IMG/VR virus record: IMGVR_UViG_3300047496_000111
Span: 1-29,068 of that record
DNA length: 29,068 nt
Strand: one strand, 5' to 3'
Source of the DNA: a virus
Position 1 is the stretch's first letter, and each line of letters starts with the position of its first letter. Below the pieces are notes generated by a model, which did not search any database, had not been told where the DNA came from, and saw only the letters and a program-made list of their open reading frames with translations. This document shows, one piece after another, positions 12,545 to 20,347 of the stretch. A program made the position numbers and the translations under genes.

Positions 12545-13264
12545 TTGTATTCAGCGCGACAGCTTGTAGCACTGGCCTGCCAGATTGCCAAAGTCAACAA
12601 CGGCATGGCAACGCAGGTCGGCCAGTTTCTTAACATGATCCTTGCTGATTACGCACAGGTTATGGACATTGATACCGTGCGCAAGACAACAACGTTCGCT
12701 GTCACTTCTCAAAACACAGGCGTTGGAATTACAAAATCAGGCTATCTTTTGCCGGTCGACTATTTGCGCGAAGTGCAGGTGTTTTATAACATCGACGGAA
12801 CAATTTTTGATTTGGACCAGATATCACTTGAAAAATACTACACGTTGTTTCAAGGCACCGGCGTTGCGGATTATCCTGAATCTTACGCCACGGATATATC
12901 AGATCAAGCCGTCGCGGAGTACGGCGCGCCAATTCTTTATTTTTGGCCTCCTCCGGCAATTGCACTGGAAGTCAATTTGCTTTATCGCCCGCAAACGAGC
13001 GACATCACAAACCCTGAGACCAGTTCTGTCGTCCCTTGGTTCCCTAATCAGCGGATTCTTTTAAAGGATCTTGTTTCGGAAACGATGATGCTCGGGGATG
13101 ACTCGCGCAAAGAAAGTGTCGACAAAGAAATTGAAAGGCGCATGCGCAAATTTCTTATCATGAAGGACGACTCAACCGGCTTTGCCGTGAACGTTAAGTT
13201 GGATCGGCAGCTTTTCAGGCCTAAAAACAATTTGCCGCCGACTAAACAAACCAGCATTTTCTGA
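12545..13264 (+). CDS. Probable head-tail adaptor / tail tubular A-like protein, 239 aa
   Basis: I placed the start at a TTG immediately after the preceding stop, with AGAGGATTAA as the ribosome site; the first ATG in frame is far inside. The N-terminal helices (RQLVALACQIAKVNNGMATQ, VGQFLNMILADYAQVMDI) and the later mixed strands fit the size and order of podoviral adaptor proteins that bridge portal and nozzle. VDYLREVQVFYNIDGTIFDL is a typical segment. It is followed by the nozzle-like gene after eight bases. The role is inferred mainly from position. Confidence 0.55.
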   Translation: MYSARQLVALACQIAKVNNGMATQVGQFLNMILADYAQVMDIDTVRKTTTFAVTSQNTGVGITKSGYLLPVDYLREVQVFYNIDGTIFDLDQISLEKYYTLFQGTGVADYPESYATDISDQAVAEYGAPILYFWPPPAIALEVNLLYRPQTSDITNPETSSVVPWFPNQRILLKDLVSETMMLGDDSRKESVDKEIERRMRKFLIMKDDSTGFAVNVKLDRQLFRPKNNLPPTKQTSIF

Positions 13265-13272
13265 GGCCTGCG

Positions 13273-15300
13273 ATGCCTTCACCGCGCGAACAACCGCTAC
13301 GCTGGCTGCCTCGGGGCGTATCTGATGCGCAGGATGGCGACAACGTCTCCGCTGGCGCGATGCTCGCGCTGACGAATCTTCTTTTTGACCCCGGCACGCC
13401 CGGTGTTTATGTGTGTCGTCCTGCCAATACCGTTTTGTCTTCCTTCGCAGGCTTTAGTTCTCCGGGAGTGATTAGCGCAGGCTTTATTTTAAACGGTATT
13501 CTTTATGGCATGGTGGCTACAAGTTCACCCGCCGGTAAAGACTACCCTTTTGCTTATAACATTTCATCCGGCGCTTTTCTTACTATCAGCGGCGTGACAA
13601 GTGCAAAATGCCCCACAACGCAGCCTACAACGGGCGACTGGACTCCGCCAACCATTGATGCCATCGGGACTAAAATCATTGTGACGCACCCGGGCTTCAG
13701 CTATGTCTCGGGGCAAGCGTTCGGCTATTTTGACATCTCGAATTTTAGTCTCACGACGACAGGCGATACGACTTCAGGATCGCCCACGATCACAGGCAAT
13801 CCCAGCACGATTGGCCTCGCCCCGGGATACCCCATCACAGGGACTGGCATTCCTGCAAATACAACAATTGTAAATTATGTTCCTTTCAGTTTGACCACTA
13901 CAGGCACGATAACAAGCGGCACCTCTAATATTACGAATGTGGCTAATACGACGGGGCTCGCGGTAAATCAGGCGATTTCCGGTTTGGGCATTCCCAGCGG
14001 GGCCGTTATTTCCGGCATCTCGGGCACCACGGTGTCGATGAATCTGAACGCCACGGCTACGCAAACGGCTGAATCCATTTTCTTTACCGGGGCCACAATT
14101 ACGCTTTCGGCCAACGCAACGGCGTCAGCCAACAACGTTTCTTTGACAGCCACAGGCGGCACACTGGCTTCCCCACTTTGGGCAACAGGAAATACAACGG
14201 GGCAGGTTCAAATTGCCGGAGTTGCCGCGGCGGTAAAAGCTTTCAGCAATCGGCTTTGGTTTGCGCAGTCCAACAATTTGGTTTTTACCGACACGCTTTC
14301 TTTGAATGTCAGCAATGCGAGCGGCGTACAAGTGCTGACTGTGGGCGACAGCACGCCTATTACCGCGCTGGGCGGATTGCCCGAATACACTTCCAGCGCA
14401 GGGATATTGCAGGCCTTGGTGCCGTTCAAGGAAAGTTCTATATGGCAGATCAATGGAGACATAGCGCTTAACAACTTGGCGCTGAATAATTTGCACAGCA
14501 CGATCGGAACAAAAGCCCCGCGTTCTTTAGCTTTGACCCCCGACGGGCTTTCGTTTATGACGGTGGACGGCATTCGCATCGTGACGCTTGTGGGCAGCGT
14601 ATCGGAAGTCAACACGGACCTCGCAATTCCTTTTATTTATGCTCAAACGCCCTCCCGGGTTGCGGCCTGTTTCAATGCAGATAATTACCGGATCTGCACT
14701 AAAAATACCAAAGTGCTTAATTCGCCCTATCAAGAGTATCATTACAATGCCAAATACGCGAGCTGGACAGGCCCGCATACTTTTCCTTATGATTTAATTT
14801 TGCCTTATCAGAATAATTTTATTGTGTTCAGTAACGCGCATCCCGGGCAAATGTTCAAAGCGTATTCCGTGCTTGATCGCAATAGCGAAGGCAATACTTT
14901 TGTCGAGTTGGGTACGCAGTTAATGTGGCAGTATCAAACGGTGCCAATGACCGACGTCAACAATATGTATGCCAATTGTTGCGTGCGTTCAACGCTCGAC
15001 ATGGCGTTGCCTTCAACCGGCGACACGTATATTTTTCAAGCGTGGGATTCAAACACGGGAGTTGTCGCGCAAGCTGTTTTTACGGTTCCTTTCAGCGAAG
15101 CCGTTTGGGATGCATTCAACTGGGGTGATGGCACTGAATGGGGCGCACAGCAACTCGGGCTGCAACCCATTACTATTCCGTGGACAGAACCGCCGATTTT
15201 TAATAGACTGTCGTTTGAGGGTAGCGGCAATAGTTCACTCGGGCTAAAGCTTGGGAGCCTTTACACCGGGTATGAAAAACTGGGGTATCTGAAACAATGA
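13273..15300 (+). CDS. Tail nozzle / tubular B-like protein with duplicated inserted modules
   Basis: The 675-aa product begins with GVSDAQDGDNVSAGAMLALT and continues as strand-rich segments that look like a propeller. In the second half, segments such as FKESSIWQINGD, LALTPDGLSFMTVDGIRI and YNAKYASWTGPH are typical of podoviral nozzle proteins that gate DNA exit. Residues about 158-285 hold two copies of a module starting FSLTTTG..TSG, with GTGIPANTTIV and GLGIPSGAVIS as matching cores; the first copy is shorter. These modules are probably surface-exposed inserts. The stop overlaps the next start by four bases (ATGA). Confidence 0.72.
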   Translation: MPSPREQPLRWLPRGVSDAQDGDNVSAGAMLALTNLLFDPGTPGVYVCRPANTVLSSFAGFSSPGVISAGFILNGILYGMVATSSPAGKDYPFAYNISSGAFLTISGVTSAKCPTTQPTTGDWTPPTIDAIGTKIIVTHPGFSYVSGQAFGYFDISNFSLTTTGDTTSGSPTITGNPSTIGLAPGYPITGTGIPANTTIVNYVPFSLTTTGTITSGTSNITNVANTTGLAVNQAISGLGIPSGAVISGISGTTVSMNLNATATQTAESIFFTGATITLSANATASANNVSLTATGGTLASPLWATGNTTGQVQIAGVAAAVKAFSNRLWFAQSNNLVFTDTLSLNVSNASGVQVLTVGDSTPITALGGLPEYTSSAGILQALVPFKESSIWQINGDIALNNLALNNLHSTIGTKAPRSLALTPDGLSFMTVDGIRIVTLVGSVSEVNTDLAIPFIYAQTPSRVAACFNADNYRICTKNTKVLNSPYQEYHYNAKYASWTGPHTFPYDLILPYQNNFIVFSNAHPGQMFKAYSVLDRNSEGNTFVELGTQLMWQYQTVPMTDVNNMYANCCVRSTLDMALPSTGDTYIFQAWDSNTGVVAQAVFTVPFSEAVWDAFNWGDGTEWGAQQLGLQPITIPWTEPPIFNRLSFEGSGNSSLGLKLGSLYTGYEKLGYLKQ

Positions 15301-16106
15301 CTATATCGCCAAGCTATCCCGATCTGCTGCAAAACGGCAACCCGGCGGATGCTTCGCAGGTCATGGCGGACTTCTATCAAATACAGAACGATGTCAATGC
15401 TAACGCTGCAGCGAGCGGCGCGAATACCGATATTACCTCGCTGACAGGTCTTACGACCCCGCTTGGCATTGCGTTTGGCGGCACGGGTGCCTCGACCGCC
15501 TCCGCAGCTTTGCTTGCGCTTGCCGGGGCTCCTTTGGCGTCTCCTGCTTTCACGGGCACGCCCACCGCGCCAACTCCCTCACCGGGCGATAACTCAACTA
15601 ATCTTGCGACCACCGCTTTCGTGGCGGCTCTTATTGCCTCTCAGGTTTTTGTCGCCCCCGGCACTGTAGTTGCTTATGCGGGAGCAACAACGTCTCCGCC
15701 CGGCGGATATTTGTTTTGCGACGGGTCTGCCGTAAGCCGCACGACGTACGCCAATTTATACGCCGCTATCGGGGGAACCTGGGGTAATGGCGACGGCAGC
15801 ACAACTTTTAATGTCCCTGACATGCGCCGACGCGTACCCATGGGGTCCGGTGGCAGCGGCCCCTCTATCGGCAATACCGTCGGATCATACGGCGGGGAAG
15901 AAACACACCAGTTGAATGTTAGCGAAATGCCTTCGCACACGCACCCGATTCAATGCTCGCCCAGCGATGCGGGTTTCGGCAATTCTTTCGGCACGAATGG
16001 CCCGTACACTGGCAGCCCGGTATTAGCGACGCAATCGACCGGGGGTAATGGCGCGCACAATAACGTGCAGCCTTCGGCCATCATGCAGTATTACATAAAA
16101 ACATAG
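15297..16106 (+). CDS. Tail-collar domain fibre protein
   Basis: The 269-aa protein has an N-terminal attachment segment (residues 1-40, SYPDLLQNGNPADASQVMAD) and a short shaft with a GIAFGGTGAST-type repeat. From residue about 125 it carries a phage tail collar domain: SPPGGYLFCDGSAVSRTTYA, then GNGDGSTTFNVPDMRRRVPM. It ends with the His motif MPSHTH and QPSAIMQYYIKT, usual for this family. It is translationally coupled to the nozzle gene, which makes it likely to sit at the tail tip or collar. It may recognise the host or hold a second fibre. Confidence 0.88.
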   Translation: MTISPSYPDLLQNGNPADASQVMADFYQIQNDVNANAAASGANTDITSLTGLTTPLGIAFGGTGASTASAALLALAGAPLASPAFTGTPTAPTPSPGDNSTNLATTAFVAALIASQVFVAPGTVVAYAGATTSPPGGYLFCDGSAVSRTTYANLYAAIGGTWGNGDGSTTFNVPDMRRRVPMGSGGSGPSIGNTVGSYGGEETHQLNVSEMPSHTHPIQCSPSDAGFGNSFGTNGPYTGSPVLATQSTGGNGAHNNVQPSAIMQYYIKT

Positions 16107-16112
16107 GGCTTT

Positions 16113-16286
16113 ATGACTGAGCAAAATCAAGATGAGGCCATCATTGAATTGAAGGACGTGCTTAAGCGATCTGAGCGCAAGCGGATTGATGCTTTGGTTG
16201 ACGCGGTACTGAATGGCAATACCGATGGCCTTCGTGCCATTCAAGCAGATGTATTGCTTTTAAGGCAGCATTTAACCGACTGGTAG
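16113..16286 (+). CDS. Small helical protein, 57 aa
   Basis: Short gene with AGGG four bases before the ATG. The product starts MTEQNQDEAIIELKDVLKRS and ends RQHLTDW; it is charged and probably all helix, with no membrane segment. It lies between the collar fibre and the lysis genes, six bases after one and seven before the other, so it is in the same transcript. Function unknown; it may partner the membrane-anchored 82-aa protein that follows, since both have helical parts. Confidence 0.6.
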   Translation: MTEQNQDEAIIELKDVLKRSERKRIDALVDAVLNGNTDGLRAIQADVLLLRQHLTDW

Positions 16287-16293
16287 GGCAAAG

Positions 16294-16542
16294 ATGGAAA
16301 AAGACCCGGTTGAGGCAATTTGGAATAAAGTGCGCCCTTACTGGCACATCGCCACATTTGTGATTACGATCGCCGTTATCTGCGGAATGAAATGGTCTGA
16401 AGTAAATACGTATGACAGCCGCATCATCGCTTTGGAATTGTGGCGCGTGGACGTTTCGCAAAACATGGCGACGATGCAACAAGAGATTCACGATATTCAT
16501 GAGCGGGTGCTTTCGCCTGAACTGAACGATCGGAGACGGTAA
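16294..16542 (+). CDS. Single-pass membrane protein with helical tail, 82 aa
   Basis: Residues about 19-33 (IATFVITIAVICGMK) are one membrane segment. A helix with heptad spacing follows (RIIALELWRVDVSQNMATMQ, then QEIHDIHERV). This small anchored coiled-coil layout recalls XhlA-type lysis accessory proteins, but the membrane segment here is N-terminal, so that name is not secure. It starts the cluster of membrane and lysis genes; its stop overlaps the next start by one base (TAATG). Confidence 0.6.
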   Translation: MEKDPVEAIWNKVRPYWHIATFVITIAVICGMKWSEVNTYDSRIIALELWRVDVSQNMATMQQEIHDIHERVLSPELNDRRR

Positions 16543-17087
16543 TGCTTTTTCCAATCTTGACAGCATGCTTTTTAATCGGCGCGATCGCGGGGCGCATCCG
16601 CGGCGCTGGGCTTGTCAGCGACATCGTGGCACGCTTTATTGTTTGGGGCGCGCCGGTAGGACTTCTTGTTTATCTCACCTCTATGGATCTTTCTGCCGCG
16701 GGTATAGCGCTTATCGCAGCCGGCCTCGGCGCGTCCCCAGGCTACTGGGGCAATTTTGATTTGACAGTCCCCGCCAATTGCACCTGGCACAATTACGCAA
16801 AGCTCTCGGTCATGGGGATGTTCCGCTTTTTTGTTTTATTTGCAACAGCCTTGCCTTTTTATTATTTTGCTGACGATGCTCTAAAGCTTAATCCCTGGGC
16901 CATTTTGCCCGGTGTTTTGGGAGGCTTAGCATTTGTTCCAGCCTACTTAGCCGGTATTCAAATTGCTGACCGAGTACAACTCCCCCTGCTCGCAGTTTTC
17001 TCTGAGTGGGGGGAATTTTTATTCTGGGGCAGTATTTACACCGCGTTAGCGGCGGGACTAATTTTAGCAGACGGGTTAAATTTATGA
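16542..17087 (+). CDS. Multi-pass membrane protein in the lysis cluster, 181 aa
   Basis: Hydrophobic throughout, with about five likely membrane segments: residues 3-20, 30-47, 50-65, 88-107 and 120-145, plus a C-terminal one (FWGSIYTALAAGLILADG). An intervening loop holds GYWGNFDLTVPANCTWHNYA. It is longer than usual holins (60-150 aa). It lies directly before the endolysin with a four-base ATGA overlap, so a role in lysis timing is plausible, but the smaller protein at 17452 is the better holin candidate. Confidence 0.6.
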   Translation: MLFPILTACFLIGAIAGRIRGAGLVSDIVARFIVWGAPVGLLVYLTSMDLSAAGIALIAAGLGASPGYWGNFDLTVPANCTWHNYAKLSVMGMFRFFVLFATALPFYYFADDALKLNPWAILPGVLGGLAFVPAYLAGIQIADRVQLPLLAVFSEWGEFLFWGSIYTALAAGLILADGLNL

Positions 17088-17455
17088 CTGACCGGAGCCT
17101 TGATGACCTGCATCCTCAGCTGCGCCCTCTGTGCGTTAATTTTCTAGCGGAATGCAAAACAGAAGGGCTGAATGTCATTGTCACGGAAACGTGGCGCGAT
17201 CCGGCGCGCGAAGACGCACTACATGCGGAAGGGGTGACCGCAGCAACTGGCGCAACGACAAAGCATAGTTTCATGCTCAACGGCCGCCCCGCCAGCAAAG
17301 CTTTTGATTATGCGGTGCTTGATGAAGATAACCGCATGGTGCAAGACGGCACGGACGAGCGTTACAGTTTAACCGGGTTAATCGCGGGCAAGCTGGGACT
17401 TATCTGGGGCGGGCATTTCAGCCATCCCGATTATGACCATTGCGAGATACCATGA
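17084..17455 (+). CDS. Endolysin, M15-type peptidase (L-alanyl-D-glutamate-like)
   Basis: The 123-aa product matches the VanY/M15 zinc peptidases used as phage endolysins, which cut peptide cross-links of peptidoglycan. Seen directly are VIVTETWRDPAREDALHAEG (strand and R-containing motif), TKHSFMLNGRPASKAFDYAV with probable zinc ligands H61 and D75, and DYDHCEI with H119. The usual SxHxxGxAxD motif has an insertion here. There is no signal peptide, so release should need a holin. The start at 17084 overlaps the upstream stop by four bases. Confidence 0.85.
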   Translation: MTDRSLDDLHPQLRPLCVNFLAECKTEGLNVIVTETWRDPAREDALHAEGVTAATGATTKHSFMLNGRPASKAFDYAVLDEDNRMVQDGTDERYSLTGLIAGKLGLIWGGHFSHPDYDHCEIP

Positions 17456-17661
17456 TTAAAATGCACGCCAGCATTCCTGAAGCATTAAAGCATCCGACGA
17501 CCTGGGCAGGCTTCGCTGGCGTACTGACGCCCGTGGCTTCGGCGCTTGAGGGCGTGATGCAGCACATTGTGTGGGGCGCAGTTGGCGCTTGCGGTATGGT
17601 GGGCGTTTTGCTAAAGTCTCCAAATACGCCTGAGCCCCCGGACACGGAGCCCAAACCATGA
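17452..17661 (+). CDS. Holin-like small membrane protein, 69 aa
   Basis: Chosen start at 17452 overlaps the endolysin stop (ATGA). The product has two hydrophobic segments, residues about 17-32 (TTWAGFAGVLTPVASA) and 38-55 (IVWGAVGACGMVGVLL), and a polar Pro-rich tail (KSPNTPEPPDTEPKP). Two short membrane spans plus placement between endolysin and spanins fit a class II-type holin. No family-specific motif confirms it. The stop overlaps the Rz start by four bases. Confidence 0.65.
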   Translation: MIKMHASIPEALKHPTTWAGFAGVLTPVASALEGVMQHIVWGAVGACGMVGVLLKSPNTPEPPDTEPKP

Positions 17662-17897
17662 ATGCCTATCTTATACTCGGCGCTTTCCTTTTAGGCTTGG
17701 CGCTTGGTGCCCTTGGCGAATACAAGTGGCATATGGCTGCCGAAACGGTTGACGCGCAGCATGAAACCGCGACAGCCCAGAAGGGCGAAGCCAACATCAT
17801 TCACGACACGCAAGTCATCTATAGGACAATCCATGACTCGAAAGATAAGTGTGCCGGGGCTACTGTGCCTCGCGCTGTTAATGAGCAGCTGCGCTAA
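17658..17897 (+). CDS. Rz: i-spanin (Rz-like)
   Basis: The 79-aa inner-membrane spanin has an N-terminal membrane anchor (residues 2-20, NAYLILGAFLLGLALGALG) and a periplasmic stretch. It ends CAGATVPRAVNEQLR, matching the common Rz ending 'CA..VP..V...LR'. It is shorter than most Rz proteins and has only a limited coiled coil. Together with Rz1 it would fuse inner and outer membranes in the last lysis step. The Rz1 gene starts inside it in another frame. Confidence 0.8.
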   Translation: MNAYLILGAFLLGLALGALGEYKWHMAAETVDAQHETATAQKGEANIIHDTQVIYRTIHDSKDKCAGATVPRAVNEQLR

Positions 17898-18015
17898 TAC
17901 AGTCGCCCCCTGCCCAAAGCGCCCTGAATATACCGGCACCACGTGGGGCGATGTCGCGGCATATTTAAAGCAGCTGGAAGGCCTTTATGACAGTTGCAGC
18001 CGCAATCGCGGATAA
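17833..18015 (+). CDS. Rz1: o-spanin lipoprotein (Rz1-like), embedded start
   Basis: The 60-aa lipoprotein begins MTRKISVPGLLCLALLMSSC; this is a signal peptide with lipobox LMSSC and lipid-attachment Cys20. Three further Cys residues and a short Pro-containing mature part (PCPKRPEYTGTTWGD) follow. The start lies inside Rz, which it overlaps by 65 bases in a different frame, the classic overlapped Rz/Rz1 layout. It shows that the host has an outer membrane. The 3' end overlaps the next gene by 29 bases. Confidence 0.85.
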   Translation: MTRKISVPGLLCLALLMSSCANTVAPCPKRPEYTGTTWGDVAAYLKQLEGLYDSCSRNRG

Positions 18016-18463
18016 CGTTGTCGTTCAACGCGAGTTATTCTATGAGATCATGCGTGAGCTTCCTCCGCTTTTTATTGCAGAGTGGGAAGAAGCTGGTCGG
18101 GGAGAGCAACGCCAACAACTCAATCCGGCATGGGACAAATACATCGCGCTTGAACTTCAAGGCATCCTTACGCTGCACACGATGCGCGACCGCGGCAAAC
18201 TCATCGGCTATGTTTTCAACATCATCTATCCGCATCTGCATTTTGCGGATACTGTTTACGGGTACATTGATGCGTTGTATGTGCTGCCGGAGTATCGCAA
18301 CACGGATGGCCCCGAAGAGATGCTGCTGCTTAACGAGTTGTTTTTGCGCGGCGAAGGGGTTGCGCGGATTCAAATTGCCGTACCGCCTGCCAAGTGGCTT
18401 TACAAACTTGTAAAAAAGCTGCAATATATTCGCACGGAAGTCATTCACATGAAATGGTTATAG
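17987..18463 (+). CDS. GNAT-like acetyltransferase-fold protein, 158 aa
   Basis: The ATG at 17987 lies within the end of Rz1 and has GGAAGGCCTTT upstream. The layout is that of a GNAT domain: helices at residues 10-60, strand GKLIGYVFNII (70-80), strand GYIDALYVLPEYR (92-104), then a cofactor-loop region NTDGPEEMLLL and a final strand (VEVIHMKW-like, actually TEVIHMKWL). The loop lacks the full R/QxxGxG/A consensus, so catalysis is uncertain. Similar small proteins occur in phage late operons with unknown targets. It lies just before the ejection genes. Confidence 0.65.
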   Translation: MTVAAAIADNVVVQRELFYEIMRELPPLFIAEWEEAGRGEQRQQLNPAWDKYIALELQGILTLHTMRDRGKLIGYVFNIIYPHLHFADTVYGYIDALYVLPEYRNTDGPEEMLLLNELFLRGEGVARIQIAVPPAKWLYKLVKKLQYIRTEVIHMKWL

Positions 18464-18464
18464 C

Positions 18465-19376
18465 ATGGCCAGCGCTGTCGGCGGACTAGCATCTAGCATT
18501 TTCGGCAGCACGCCGTCACCGAGCAGCTCGGCGGTTCAACTGCCGGGGCTGGCGTCGGATGCCAATACGTTCAACAGCACGGTCAATTCGCGGCTGAACA
18601 ATAATCCGTATGACACCTATTCGCCACAGGCAACGGCAACGTTCAACGCGGCCTATAATAACCCGTATGCTTCCACGTATCAAAATTCCGCCAACCAAGC
18701 GGGGGCACAATACGGCTCGACCGGCACTGCCGATATGACTTCAGCAAATACGCTGACCGGCGCGGGCAACACAGGCACGGCGGCGGCAATTCAGCTTCTT
18801 CAAATGGGCTACGACCCGCAGAACGCGCTTTATAATCAGCAGAAACAGCAAAGCGCAGACACGGCAAACGCGACTAATGCGGCAACAGGGCTGACTTCAA
18901 GTCCGTATGGCGCCAGTGTTGCCAATAACGCGGCAACCAATTTTAATAATAGCTGGCAGAATCAACAATTGCAGCGCGCCATTCAAGCGCTTAGTGGCTA
19001 CACTTCCGGCGTCGCAGGCGCGAGTTCAGATTACTCCAACGCCAATACGCTCGGCAATGCGGGCGCTTCAGCGACGGCGCAAGCCGGCGCAGTGCCGTAC
19101 GCGGCCAGCACGGATGTTACGAATCAACAATCGACCGCGCTGCAGAACCTGCTATCTGTTCTTGGGAATAGCGGCGCAGGGGCCTTCGATCAAAGCACGC
19201 TGACTGATTTGATGGCGTATCTGCAGACGGGCGCAAAGCAACAAAGTACGCTTTATAATAACGAGCTTGATGCGTCCAACGCTTCTAACGCTGGCATTGG
19301 ATCTGACGTGAGCAATGCTATTTCTTTAGCCTCTAACCCAACTCTTAGTTCTTTAATTTCCTCAGCTTTCTTTTAG
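18465..19376 (+). CDS. Ala/Asn/Ser/Gln-rich probable internal virion protein, 303 aa
   Basis: Starts one base after the preceding stop. The product begins with MASAVGGLASSIFGSTPSPS and is low-complexity: Ala, Asn, Ser, Gln and Thr dominate, and there are no Cys, few charges and several Tyr. Segments like YNNPYASTYQNSANQAGAQY and LQMGYDPQNALYNQQKQQS look helical and flexible. This composition and the position among three consecutive large late genes fit podoviral ejection proteins. No enzymatic motif is seen. Confidence 0.6.
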   Translation: MASAVGGLASSIFGSTPSPSSSAVQLPGLASDANTFNSTVNSRLNNNPYDTYSPQATATFNAAYNNPYASTYQNSANQAGAQYGSTGTADMTSANTLTGAGNTGTAAAIQLLQMGYDPQNALYNQQKQQSADTANATNAATGLTSSPYGASVANNAATNFNNSWQNQQLQRAIQALSGYTSGVAGASSDYSNANTLGNAGASATAQAGAVPYAASTDVTNQQSTALQNLLSVLGNSGAGAFDQSTLTDLMAYLQTGAKQQSTLYNNELDASNASNAGIGSDVSNAISLASNPTLSSLISSAFF

Positions 19377-19384
19377 GTATCCCC

Positions 19385-20347
19385 ATGGCCAGTTTTGCAG
19401 CAGGAGTTCAAGGAACACAAGGCGCCGCAGCGGCAGGCAACGCGTACTATGCGTTGCAGCAGCAGGCGCGCGATCAGGCGGCACAAGCGCAATTGGCGCA
19501 AATGATTAAAGCCTATGCTGCGCAGCAAGGGGGCGCTCCATCCGCCCCAACGATACCCGGTGGCGCTATTCAGCCTGGTGGTGTGTCCCCGCTGGGCGGT
19601 GCCGCGCCATCGCCAGCCGGAGGCATGCCTGGTGGTGCTGGACCCTCTGCCCCCATGGGCGGCATGCCTTCACCCAGCGCGGCACCGCAAGCGAGGCCTC
19701 AGCAACCGCCCATGTCTTCGGCCCCGGGGGGTCTAGATATTTCACGCATTGTAAACTCGCTCCCTCAAGGCGGATCGGGCAATATGGTTTCGCGCGCGAT
19801 GGCTGGCGGGCAGGACGGGATTAATGGGGCGGCGCTGGAACAGATGTTGCGCATCCTGCAGCCGCAGGCAAACAATGCGACACGGGTAGAGATTGGCAAC
19901 GCCCGAAATCAAACTTCTGAAGACAACACGGTTAAGCGCGTTACTGCTGAAGAACGCGGGCAAGACAAACGTGCAGATTCTGCTGCTGGGCATGATAAAA
20001 CGTCTTCCACAAATGCGATGATGCGCGCCACTGCGGAAGCAAAGAAAATGACCGGCGACGAGCTTTCAAAGCAATTTACCAGCTTGGGCAATGTGCTTGC
20101 ACATATGGCGCCCGATAATCCGCAATATAATGAGATTACGGCCAAGTATGCCGCCGTTGGCGCTGAACTTAATGAGCGCCGTCAAAAGCAGGGATTATCT
20201 GCAAAGGACGTTTCTATCCCCGGCGCGGCGGCAGGGACCTCGGATAATGCAACACCTCCCGCGTATTCGCAGGAGGACTTGGAATATACCGCAAAACAAA
20301 ACAACATGACAGTTGACGAGGTGAAAAAGAAATTAGGGGTTAACTAA
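19385..20347 (+). CDS. Pro/Gly-rich probable internal virion protein, 320 aa
   Basis: Residues 1-47 are an Ala/Gln helix (NAYYALQQQARDQAAQAQLA). Residues 50-115 are a Pro/Gly/Ala/Ser linker with several GGMP and GGA units. Residues about 160-320 are helical and charged, ending EYTAKQNNMTVDEVKKKLGV, a motif like a small helical domain often found at phage protein C-termini. Likely packed with the neighbouring large protein and ejected with DNA; this is inference from context. The stop overlaps the next start (TAATG). Confidence 0.58.
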   Translation: MASFAAGVQGTQGAAAAGNAYYALQQQARDQAAQAQLAQMIKAYAAQQGGAPSAPTIPGGAIQPGGVSPLGGAAPSPAGGMPGGAGPSAPMGGMPSPSAAPQARPQQPPMSSAPGGLDISRIVNSLPQGGSGNMVSRAMAGGQDGINGAALEQMLRILQPQANNATRVEIGNARNQTSEDNTVKRVTAEERGQDKRADSAAGHDKTSSTNAMMRATAEAKKMTGDELSKQFTSLGNVLAHMAPDNPQYNEITAKYAAVGAELNERRQKQGLSAKDVSIPGAAAGTSDNATPPAYSQEDLEYTAKQNNMTVDEVKKKLGVN

